Of a stretch of 64,000 nt of DNA, positions 14,479 through 24,723 are shown piece by piece. This DNA is from Macrotrachela quadricornifera (Eukaryota; Rotifera; Eurotatoria; Philodinida; Philodinidae). Below the pieces are notes generated by a model that saw nothing but the letters and a program-made list of their open reading frames with translations, did not search any database and was not told where the DNA came from. The stretch lies in NCBI GenBank assembly GCA_022393335.1, contig JAJEKB010001139.1:228361-292360 (forward strand). The letters are read 5' to 3'. A program made the position numbers and the translations under genes. Each line of letters opens with the position of its first letter. Position 1 is the stretch's first letter.

Positions 14479-15634
14479 ATGTATTTAATCTATCAATTAA
14501 TATTATTTATTATTTTAATTAAACAATTCTCTTGTCAACAAAGTTCTGTACAAATACAAAAAATTGAAGCTGATCCACCAAATCCTAATGTTGGTGAAGG
14601 TTTAAAAATTCGTTGTTTTTTAATTAATGTTGATCCATTTGCACAATATCCAACACAAATTTTATGGAGTATAAAACGACGTAGTAAGAATTTTTTGTAT
14701 GAATAATTTTTTTAAAATAAGAGTTTTTATTTTTATTTCAGGTCAAGATCGTGATTTTCGTATATTAGCATATGGTGGATCTGTTCGTGATACTTTAAGT
14801 GGTCGTGTAAGTGCACGAAAAGAATCTGAAGAAGTATATGAAATTGTTTTTCGTCCTGTACAAGAATCTGATTCTGGTGATGTTCGTTGTGAATTAGCAA
14901 ATACTGAAGCACAAGTACGTCTTGTTACAACAATAAATGTTCTTGTACCACCATCAATTGCTTATATAACTGGTGATGTCCAAGTACGTGCTGGTGATCC
15001 TGTAACATTAGAATGTCGTGCACAAGGTAATCCACCACCACTATTAATGTGGATACGACAAGGACAAGAATATCCAACATCTTATAGTGGTATATATACA
15101 ATTGAAAGTGTTAGTAAAGATGATCGTGGTTTATATAAATGTGTTGCTGAACAACAAACAGGACAAAAATTAACAGCAGAAAATTATGTAAATATATTTG
15201 TTGATTTTGATCCAACTGTTATATGTGATCAAATTATTGTTGAACAAGTACCGAATATAAATGCTGATGCTGAAATAACATGTTTAGCTGAAGCATATCC
15301 AATGAATGTATTAAAATGGGAATTTTCACAGGGTAATACAAATGTTCGTCGTGCAATCTCAAGTGGTGCAAAATATCGTATTGATACAAATGTTGCGTCA
15401 GATTCAATTGATAGTCGTTATGGTAGTCGTTTAATTATAAAAAATGTAGAACCAAGTGATTTTGGTAAATATACTTTAATTGTTATGGATGAAAGTAAAC
15501 GCCAAGCTAGTGCTTGGACTGAATTACGACCTGGCTCATATATTCGACCATTTAATCAATCAATATCAATGTTCCATTATTATTCGTATTTTTTTGTATT
15601 TTTATGTCTGATTGTATATATTCTTTTACAATGA
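14479..15634 (+). CDS. Immunoglobulin-superfamily cell-surface protein, three Ig domains
   Basis: Two exons, 14479-14683 and 14742-15634, with a 58-bp intron, encode about 365 residues. Residues 1-19 are a signal peptide ending QFSCQQ. Ig1 has its first cysteine in LKIRCFL and its second in DSGDVRCEL. Ig2 has VTLECRAQGNPPPLLMW and DDRGLYKCVAE. Ig3 has AEITCLAEAYP and KWEF, but the usual Y-x-C reads FGKYTLIV, so the second cysteine is missing. The protein ends in a hydrophobic tail (YFFVFLCLIVYILLQ) with no cytoplasmic part, as expected for a GPI signal. The layout resembles lachesin/IgLON adhesion proteins. The exact orthologue is unclear. The ATG directly follows TTTGTAG, a splice-acceptor-like sequence. 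Confidence 0.85.
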
Positions 15635-15838
15635 TCTACACATTTTTTTTTTAATTGTATATCTTAATATGACCTTTTTTTTTATACATTTATATAATAG
15701 TTAAAAATATAGTTGCTTAGTAATAAAAATTTGAGAAATATCAAAATACATAATAATAAACTAAATTCTATTATTAACATGTATACGATTTAGTGAGACA
15801 AAAGAGAAGTATTATTTTCTTTCGAATTTATTTAAAAA

Positions 15839-16756
15839 CTAGCGGTGGTACCCGACGTTGCTCGGGAAATCTCCATACTGGAAACTTACCATGTCAGAAA
15901 ACGACAGAAGATGTATAGAAGGCTTGATTAAGACCTCTTCATCTATTATTACTACATATCCCGCCGTGCATACACTTATATTCATTTTTAAATCGCATAA
16001 TTCAGCAAATAGTGTGGGGGTGTAACAGTCTTCCTCTTAACTCATGCGTATTTCCATACTTTATACCAATACCCAGTGCAAAAAAACTGACACTAACAGG
16101 TGGATATTCTAACAATGGCAGCATATGTCCCGAAGTTTTTGAAAAACTGGGAAAAATTGTAATGTATCATAACATGTTGTGAAATTTCAGCCCAATCCTC
16201 TCGCCAGTCATCCTGATCCCTTTTTACCTTCCTCGAGACCTAAGAGTATGCCATGAAAAGTTTGACACCCTCAAATCGTGCGATGTCCAAATGCATAAAA
16301 AACAGATAGGCAAACAAACTTTCTCCTTTATATATTTTGATTAGAAACATCCGCTTCTCAAATTTAAACCAAAGAATCCTCGATAGAAAACGATTAATCT
16401 TAGAATCATAACAGATTCGCGAAATTTCTGGAAAATCAACGCAAATTTCATTGCGATAAAACTTCAGTGAAATTTCACCCAGACGCCTCCTCCCTACTCC
16501 TATTAATGGTAACAGCACTCTTTTAAGCTGCCTCTGAACTCAGAGAAGCACCATGGAAAATTTAGCAATGTTAGCTAATGCAGCACTATCTGGGTGAGAC
16601 TTCGTCCACATCCCACACCCTCGATGGATGATCCCGCCATGACCTTCCTCTGGGTCTGAGGAGGCACCATAGAAAGTTTGGTGACGCTATCTTTTACCGG
16701 GATGGAGTTATAAGCGGACAGACAAACAGACAAACTTTCTTCTTTATATATATAGA
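15839..16756 (-). mobile_element. Non-autonomous Helitron
   Basis: Read on the minus strand, the element starts TCTATATATATAAAGAAG at 16756 and ends at 15839 with the hairpin CCCGA-GCAACG-TCGGG, then TACCACCG and CTAG. The first base outside is A on the left and T on the right, so it sits in an A^T dinucleotide. A 5' TC, a 3' hairpin a few bases before CTRR, and A^T insertion without target duplication are the Helitron hallmarks. It has no Rep/helicase frame. Internally, a unit with CCTC(T/G)G...CCATGGAAA and CAAACTTTCT(C/T)CTTTATATAT recurs two to three times, for example near 16310-16345 and 16725-16755, so the element contains internal duplications. Confidence 0.75.
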
Positions 16757-16927
16757 TGTGGCTATCCAATGCTACCATCAGATATTCTAGAACTAGACAA
16801 AAAGATGCCATAGCTGGTCATAACTGGTAAAACAACCGACAAATTCCTATTTTTAACCAGTTATGACCAGCTATGGTATCTTTTTGTCTAGTTCTAGAAT
16901 ATCTGATGGTAACGTTGGATAGCCACA
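16757..16927. mobile_element. Hairpin MITE with 6-bp target duplication
   Basis: A near-perfect palindrome: arms of about 76 bp (16757-16833 and 16851-16927) pair with only a few mismatches around a loop of about 18-20 bp. Ends are TGTGGCTATCC and GGATAGCCACA. The right flank is TAAAAA (16928-16933). The same TAAAAA lies at 15833-15838, left of the Helitron, so the two are a target duplication split by the later Helitron insertion. There is no coding capacity. A transcript would fold into one long hairpin. Confidence 0.75.
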
Positions 16928-16933
16928 TAAAAA

Positions 16934-17488
16934 CTAACCATGAAAAACTTCAGTAACTGGTAATAACTGGGGGGTTTGAATATCAAGAATTCTTCATCTT
17001 TAACATGGATTTTGACAACTAGTGTATGCCTAGCTGTAACAGAACAAAATAAAAAGTTGGATGTGATGATAGTCAAACTCGATGAATATATGGACTGTGT
17101 AAAAGATCCGGTACGATCATGATAATTCTAGTAGCTGGTGCTGTTGTTATTCTGTTATCTGTGCAGTTCTTGTTACTTTTCATGTGAATATTTTTATATT
17201 CTTCTCTACTCTCCTATCTATGCATCAGTCATGGATACATGACTGGCTTGATGTATCTCCTACTGGTGTTGGTGTATTACTCTTCTCGTTTTTATCTCGT
17301 TTTGCACACATACTATCTTAGTTTAACGCGTTTAATTATTGTAGCCAGTATGTTCCTTTAGGATCGTCATGATCATAGGATTTTTTCGATTGCAAAAAAA
17401 ATAAATCATCAATAGAATATAAAGTATTGAAAAACAATTATTTCTTGATTACAAAAAGTTTTTTTTTGAAATTAATGAAAAAAACTGA
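16934..17488. other. Intergenic, no gene seen
   Basis: No supported reading frame. It lies downstream of the minus-strand kelch gene and so would contain that gene's 3' UTR near 17400-17488. AATAAA signals in the minus direction are not distinctive. Confidence 0.4.
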
Positions 17489-18409
17489 TTAAACTGGTCC
17501 AAGTGTGTAAATATCATTATACCATCCATTATCATGCCATCCACCAAATAACCACATATATCCATTATATAAAACAGCACTATGTCCTTCACGTGGTGCT
17601 GGTATATTTTTATTTACTTTCAGCTGTTGCCATCTATTTGTTTGAAGATTAAGTACAAATAATTCATTACTTCGTTGTATACCAACATAACCTCCAAACA
17701 TATAAAGATTTTCACCAGCTAAAACACATGTATGACGACCACGTTTAGCTGGTATAACACGTGAATCATTACTATATTTTAATTCTATCCATTCTAATGT
17801 GCGAAAATCAAATGAATGACAATCATTAAATTTTCCACAACCTAATCCACATACAATATAAAGATGATCATTATATATATGTGCACCACCATATGAACTT
17901 CGACGTGGTGGCGGATTTCGTTGATTAACAACAGACCATTGATTTGTTTTAAATGAAAAACGATACATATCATTAAATTTATTATCACCAATACCACCAA
18001 ATAAGTACATATTATTTTGATAAATAGCAACTGAATGTGCACTACGTGTAGATGGTGGATTTGTACAATGAACTATTTCCCATTCATTTCGATCAAATAT
18101 ATATCGATACATGTCATTTAATTTACCTGATGAATCCCAACCACCAAAAATATACATCATATTTTCATAAACACAAGCACTATGTTTACATCGTTTTGAT
18201 GGAACTTTTGATTCATCTTTAGCTTGTATTTCAGTCCATGTATGTGTATCAAAATCAAATTTAAATAAATCATTATATCGATATTTACCTAAACCACCAA
18301 ATATATACATAGAACCATTATAAATAACAGCACTATGACCACTACGTGGTTGTGGTGGTGTATTAACTGTTTCAATATGTGACCATTGCAGTTCTTCATT
18401 CGCCGACAT
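17489..18409 (-). CDS. Kelch-repeat beta-propeller protein
   Basis: A single-exon gene of 306 residues made entirely of six kelch repeats, each with the pattern RSGHSAVIYNGSMYIFGG, NDLFKFDF, W. Examples are MYIFGGLGKYRYND, MYIFGGWDSSGKLND, MYLFGGIGDNKFND, LYIVCGLGCGKFND, LYMFGGYVGIQRSNE and MWLFGGWHDNGWYND. Six repeats make one complete six-bladed propeller. No BTB, BACK, F-box or RING partner domain is present, so it is a free propeller, probably a binding adaptor. It is like the propeller part of LZTR1 or KLHDC proteins, but I cannot assign an orthologue. One blade has VCGLGCG in place of the usual FGG. The lack of introns contrasts with most neighbours. Confidence 0.85.
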   Translation of the reverse strand: MSANEELQWSHIETVNTPPQPRSGHSAVIYNGSMYIFGGLGKYRYNDLFKFDFDTHTWTEIQAKDESKVPSKRCKHSACVYENMMYIFGGWDSSGKLNDMYRYIFDRNEWEIVHCTNPPSTRSAHSVAIYQNNMYLFGGIGDNKFNDMYRFSFKTNQWSVVNQRNPPPRRSSYGGAHIYNDHLYIVCGLGCGKFNDCHSFDFRTLEWIELKYSNDSRVIPAKRGRHTCVLAGENLYMFGGYVGIQRSNELFVLNLQTNRWQQLKVNKNIPAPREGHSAVLYNGYMWLFGGWHDNGWYNDIYTLGPV

Positions 18410-18703
18410 TTATTATCAAAATACGAATTTATATTTTTATTGACATTTTATACTCATGACAACGTATAATCTATGATACTGTTCTTTCTTTATTTTTTTT
18501 TATCTCTTACGTATACAACTAAAGAAAAAAATATTTATATTTTTTTTCCGCGATATTAAGTGAGTTTATCATTGCTGTCTGTTAATATCAATAACCACTT
18601 TCATAATCCAATGATTTGCTGCGCGTATAAGAAAATGAACTATGATTTTCATTCATAATTAATGACTAAAAAGAAAAAAGAAGGATTTATATATATATTT
18701 ATG

Positions 18704-20415
18704 TTAAAATATTATCAAAAATGAATTTACTATTTTTTCTTCTTTTCCTGGTGGATTTCGTAGAAAATACATTAATGGTGCATAGCAAAAACAAATGAAT
18801 GAAATCATATAAAGCATACCACGAAAACCAAATGCATTTACTATAAAACCACTGGCAGCAGGACCTATAAATATACCATTGTGTTAAAATAGATTTTCTT
18901 ATGAAGAAATTGAGAAAAAGAATTACCTATTGCAAAACCAAGACAAAATGCTGCATCAGCAATAGCATAAACACTTCCATAAACAGATGAATGACGAATA
19001 TCAACTAAATAACCCATTGTTGGCATTACTGATGAATCAACCATACCAATAGCAAAACCAAGAACACCATTAGGAATAATTAAACCATAAATACTTGTAG
19101 CCATTGGTACAAAAAGTAAGGCAAATGATACAAGAAACATACCGATCATACAACATAACCATCTGAAAATAACAGAATTCAATATAGATTTAACAAAAAA
19201 AAAACAGATTTTATTAATTGTACAAACCTTCCCATTTTATGAGCCATTGGTCCAAATAAATTTGTACCAATTGCATATGAAATGGAAGCAGGTAAAAATG
19301 CAATTCCTAAATATTTCTTTTTATAAACAAATTCTAGATAAATAAATTATTTTACCTTGTTGAAATTCACTTGCTTTCATTGTTGACATCATCCAAATTG
19401 GCAATGAAGGTTCCATCATTGCAATACCAATATTACCAAAGGAAATTGCACCTATTTTATTATAAGTAAATATAATAAATCGTTTTATTTGTTTTTCTTT
19501 ACCAGCAGCAAGAATAATATATGGATCTTTAATAAGTGTTTTAAGTGAAGCGCCTTCTACTGGTTCACCGGATACAGTAGGTTGTAATACCGTTAATTGT
19601 AATACTATTCATTAAAAATAGATATTTGTTTATTTAAATCGATAAAAAATAATTTAAATTCTTACATCCATCAAAGAAACCTAATGCTGCTAAGACTAAA
19701 AATGGTGATGCTTTGCCTACATATTCATACATAAATCCTCCAAATGGTGGACCAACTACAACAAGCAAATTTTACATAATTAAATCCATGAAAATCTTAC
19801 TTAACACGCCAAGTGCCAATCCGCCTAATGCAATTCCCATTGCTTTACCTCGTTCTTCATCATCTGGATAACGCTCAGCCAACATTCCAAGACCTAAATA
19901 AATTAACATTAGTATTATTATCCTTTCTCTTTTCTACATATGTACCCGATACACTGGAACAAGCTGATCCAACACCTTGTATTGCTCGTGCAATAAATAA
20001 TAGTCCAAAACTTTTACTAAAAGCAAACGCTTAAAAGACCAAATTATATTCTTATTGTTTAAATTTTTATAATTCTCTTACTAATAGTTGATAAAAACAT
20101 GATAACAAATCCTGAAAACATTGGAATACTATAACCAATTCTATTATTAAGAAAAAAATTAATATATTTATTTAATCTTTTAAGATATTCTTCTATTTCT
20201 TTTTTACCGATTTGTTAATGGTCCAATAAATGGATTTGTTATTAATTGAACAAATGCTTTTGATGCAAACATTATTCCAACCCATCGATTTTCCTTTTAA
20301 AAAAAAATGTGTAAAATAAATCAAACAAAGAAGAAAACTAAGAAATATTTTTTTTGATGTTTCTCTATTTTTTTTTCATTTCCGTGTCTATTGAATACTA
20401 ACATTTACTATTATC

Positions 20416-20452
<37 letters not shown>

Positions 20453-20903
20453 TGAGAGATAATTTCTTACTTTTTCTAAAATTATTGTTCGTTGTTTAAT
20501 TTCGATAGTTGTTTTATTCATTGCCCAATCAACAGTCCAATTACAATATGTACGAAGTATACGTCGAAATTGAACTGGATGCCGAACAAAATAATTTCGA
20601 TGTCGAACAAGTTCATCATTTGAACAATTTTTAGCTAAAAATTTGTATGTATCATCTATTGTTACTGGATTTTGAAGATGATAAAGATAATCAGGAATAA
20701 TAGGTACTTGTTTTTTTTTAAAAAGAAAAATATAAAAAAATTAGAAGATATTGTTTTTTTTTAATTTAATAAAACTTACCAACTGTAGTTAAAAGCATAT
20801 TATCGAGAAATATAGCGACAAATACAATAAATAAAATGAGTACACGTGATGAACGCCATCGATACCAAAATTCTCTTAGTGGTTCAATAATTGAATTAGA
20901 CAT
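18704..20903 (-). CDS. SLC18A2: Vesicular monoamine transporter (SLC18 family)
   Basis: Proton/monoamine antiporter that loads amine transmitters into synaptic vesicles. Twelve exons (20903-20780, 20706-20471, 20293-20208, 20140-20082, 20029-19946, 19893-19801, 19755-19666, 19604-19503, 19451-19356, 19306-19228, 19162-18927, 18864-18704) give about 481 residues. Family marks are the TM1 aspartate in [10 protein letters not shown] (residue 34), the TM2 lysine in [33 protein letters not shown] after TM4, and the transport aspartates in GMVDSSVMP and AIADAAFC. The loop between TM1 and TM2 is luminal, about 75 residues, with possible N-glycosylation sites. [14 protein letters not shown] is closer to VMAT than to the acetylcholine transporter. 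Symbol SLC18A2 stands for the VMAT class; vertebrate VMAT1/2 split later. The cytoplasmic tail is short. Confidence 0.92.
20418..20450. repeat. (TA)n microsatellite in VMAT intron 2
   Basis: A pure alternating AT/TA run of about 33 bp inside the 177-bp second intron of the transporter gene. It explains why this intron is longer than its 50-60 bp neighbours. Confidence 0.9.
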
Positions 20904-22571
20904 TTTATTCAAATGATGAGATTTTCGTTTTTCTTTCTTAAACTAAAAAAAGATTTTAATTATATGATCCATCTATATGATCGGATTAGGAAATAAATGA
21001 TCGATCTGCCATAAAAATAATCAGCGCACTATGAGACAAAAGATTTTCAAGTGAATTTAACCTACGTATAGACATAAAGAATAGAAATAAAAGAAGAGAC
21101 AGAGAGAGAGAGAGAGGAAAAGACAGAATGATCGAATGAAAAAGGAGAACGATGATGATGATGATGATGATGATGATAAGTGTTTGTTTGTTTGCAGAGT
21201 TCTTGCTTTTGCTTTTGCTTATGCTCTCATTCCCTGTGATCGATAGATGGGCTTCCGGTGAGACCACAAATCTTGTCAAACTTTGGACCGAAGGCATTGC
21301 TTTTTCTCCTTTTTGACTGTCAAAATGTCGTTTAACGTGTTTATCGATATAATTGCTCTATCGCGTCGCTTGCCTTTGTTCTCTGTTCCATATATATAGT
21401 CATCATCAGCACACGTTGCATTGCGATTGCAATTATTCTCTCTCCTGTTCAAGACCATGATTTACTATTTATGGATTCATTGACAAAGAGAAAGAAATAG
21501 CGTGAGAAGACAAAAAATAAGAAAAAGAAATGTCAAATACAGACCTATATAGACACAAGTCAAAAAATTAAAGTATGAAGAAATAGGCGAGTTGACAATG
21601 TAGTTCCAAGTAGATTTTATTTGTTCCGTTGCAATATGTGACAGACGAAGACGATGACGTCTTTAAATGAATCCGTTATATGAATATACATACTGCTTTA
21701 ATAATGGAAAATACGCAAGGAGAGAGAAGCGAAGAAAAAAAATGATGAAAAAATGTTTTTTTTGAACAATTGAATGGAGAATATAAACAGACATATATAA
21801 AGGAAGTCATTACAAAACATCTGTTTAATATTATTATCAAAAAATAAAAGACAAATAATAACTGATTTATTTTTTATATCAAATTTTGAAAGAACATATG
21901 TTCATAATTAAATAAATATTTTAACATATTCAAAAAAAAAATAAAAAGAAATACATTACATATTTATCTCTTTTTCTTTGTTAAACTAATACTGTTGTAT
22001 TTATATTAAAAAGAAAAGTATTTTCTATTAATACTCGTCATTTTTACTAAAGAATAGATTAAGAGAATATAAAAAAAAAGAAATTATTATTCGATGAGAG
22101 AACAAATGATCAAAATCAGCAAATCACGGAATGTCTCTTTTTTTTCTCTTACTTATCTTTTTTTGTTGATCAAAATTATACGAAAGTTTTGGGTTTCTTT
22201 TGAAATTTGATCACATACACATCTATGAATATATACATACAAAAATTCGGGTGTCTACTCAGATAATCAGCCGAGTTGTTATGATAATTCACTAGTCAAC
22301 TGAACAATATACGAATAATAATAATAATAACAACAACAAAAAACAGCAATGAGAAGAAAAGACAAAATGGAGATGATCATCATCTTCATCATGACGACTT
22401 CCTTTGATTAGCATAGATAGAATCACGCGTGCACAAGAAGACTTCAATGATGCGTTTGTCATGCATATCAACAAAAAAAATATGGTATTGATAGACAAAA
22501 GTCAAAAATATGTTTAATTAACTATTATTCATATATTGAAATAACAAAAAAAAAATTTACTCATAATATAT
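20904..22571. promoter_or_regulatory. Upstream region of VMAT; microsatellites
   Basis: The 1.7 kb stretch lies upstream of the minus-strand transporter and downstream of the next minus-strand gene. It holds an (AG)n run at 21100-21116, a (GAT)9 run at 21151-21177 and an (AAT)n run near 22316-22330. A T-tract plus AG on the minus strand at about 20944-20955 could be a 5' UTR or trans-splice acceptor for VMAT. The open frames at 20986-21458 (-) are simple-sequence translations. No gene seen. Confidence 0.45.
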
Positions 22572-23865
22572 TTATATATGAAATAAAGCAAAACTAATTG
22601 TAATTGTTAATAGATGAACAAGAACATTCATACCAATACAAACAAATGTTATAATAAGTAAAGAAAATAATGTTGATTCATTAATTTTTGATAACATATT
22701 ATATTCTAAAATAGACTAAAAAAAAAATCATTTAAAATATTACAGATATCTTTTATAGAATCAAGAACAAAAAAGATCTTACCTTATAAGTAATATAAAC
22801 TAAATGAATGATTTGTATGAGTGATAATATATAAAAAATAGTCGAGATAATCCACTGATGAGTTTCATTATTTCTCTAAAATTGATAAAAATAAAATAGA
22901 AAAAATGTATTTAATTTCTAATAACTAAAAAAAAAAGATATTGTTTACCATAATCATTCCCATGCATAACCATAATAAAGCAAAAGGTATTCCAATTGAA
23001 AATAAAACAATATGATATAAACCAAATTCTGCTTGATTACGAATATTTAATATTAATAACGAAATCTATGTAAATACAAAACTTTATTTCTTTCGAAAAT
23101 TTTCTTTTATATATTTACTATTAACATAAAATTCAAATATAAAAACCAAGTAAATGTTGTTGATATTGGATGTATTATTTCTTTATCGATTCTATAATAG
23201 AAAAAATAATATTCTTTATCAATTAATAAAATACAAAAACGAATATATACAATGTATTCATTCGATATTTATGAACCAAAATATTCGTCCATGGAAGTAA
23301 TAAGATTAATAAAAATAATACAAAACCTAATCGAATCTATATAAAAGAAAATACATTCTAAAAGAAACACCATTGATTATCATCTTACAGTTAAAAAGTG
23401 ATAATCTTGATTTAAATGATTACGATTTAAAAAAAACCGAATATAGAAATGGGTAGCAGTATAACCAGATAGAAGTATAATAGTCAATGTTGTTAAAATA
23501 GCATTAGTAATATCTAAATAAAGAATAGATAATTATTTCATATTGTATTCTATATAACTTACGACAAAAAATAGCTGTTAAAAGAATAGAAATAAGTAGC
23601 CAAACTAATGAAATAAAAAATAAGCAAGAAAATTATATTTTTATATGAAAATTTAATTTAATTATAACAAACTTGAATAAGTTATAAGTAAAAGATAAAA
23701 TGCAAATTCATAATTTTCTTTTTTTATATTTCGAATTTGTATAAATGTAAGAAGAATTATAATAAAAACAGTTATAATTCCTATTACTGAATAAAAATAT
23801 CGTTGAAAATTTAATTTTTTAATAATTAATTTAGATTTTTCTACTATAAAAGACTTGTAATTCAT
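22572..23865 (-). CDS. Eight-helix membrane protein, paralogue A, unrecognised
   Basis: Eight exons (23865-23673, 23604-23563, 23513-23389, 23336-23251, 23191-23119, 23065-22949, 22875-22783, 22715-22572) encode about 290 residues with seven or eight predicted membrane helices and short loops. I do not recognise the family. It is clearly related to the gene at 33906-35142 (+). Shared landmarks are LLILNIRNQAEFGLYHIVLF with SIGIPFALLW (B: LILNIRHYENFGLHEI with SIGIPLALIW) and the last helix CIGMNVLVHLLTI (B: CISTNFLVHLITI). Exons 2, 3 and 6 have the same lengths in both genes (42, 125 and 117 nt). There is no signal peptide; the first helix starts near residue 24. Confidence 0.75.
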
Positions 23866-24723
23866 GTTAATATTGAAACAGAAAAAGAAACAAAGATATA
23901 ATCTTTTTTTTTTTGATTTCTCTCCATCCAGTTATTAGACAAATATTATATACATTTATCTTTCTTTTACTTTCGTTCATATAAAATACGTGCTATTAGA
24001 GAATAGAATGTATAATGATTAAAAGAAAAATATTTCTTTAGTCAATGTCAAATGTTTACTAATTTAAATAACTTTTATTCATATAGACAATAGTACGTGC
24101 TTATTACAATTTCAATTACTGTTTTACATCATATAAAAGAAGTCTTCATAAAGGACAAGATGGATTCTTAAAGAATACTTTAAACAACAAGAGTATTACA
24201 CTTAATTTAAATAATACATAGAAAAGAACGAGATTTTCATATTTCGTCAATTGAACATTCGTTATCGATTAAAATCGAGGAGTATACTGATGAAACTATT
24301 GTCAGTTATGATAGAAGAATATTATTGTAGAATTCATTTAAGGAGTGAAGGTGTTAGCGTAGATCTGAGTGCTTCCAAAGATTATTATGATCGGTAGAAA
24401 TCGCTCTAATTCATGCATAAATTACATTGAAGTTTTAATGATGAAATTACGATAATCAATACAACATAGAAATTTTATTTTGATAATCAAAATCAGAACA
24501 TAAGAAAATAATTCATATTTCTGATTTTTTTTTATAAATATTGGAAAAAGAAAAGGTACAAATTTTTATCTTTGTCTTTATTTATTAATACATCTTCAAT
24601 CATTTTGAATGATTAACATGATTTATTAATCTTTAAAAATAAAAGAAAATTATAAGCATAATAAATATGAAAAGCTTTCAGCACCATTTACACTACATTA
24701 AAAAAGAGAAAGAAAAAAAAAAT
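23866..24723. other. Intergenic between membrane protein A and TRPC
   Basis: This is upstream sequence of paralogue A and downstream sequence of the TRPC gene, both on the minus strand. No supported frame. Many A/T runs. Confidence 0.4.

Noticed and set aside
16240..16811. Minus frames inside the Helitron
   Set aside because: Short, without Rep or helicase motifs; by-products of the internal repeats.
20986..21458. Minus frames upstream of VMAT
   Set aside because: Translations of (GAT)n, (AG)n and other simple sequence.
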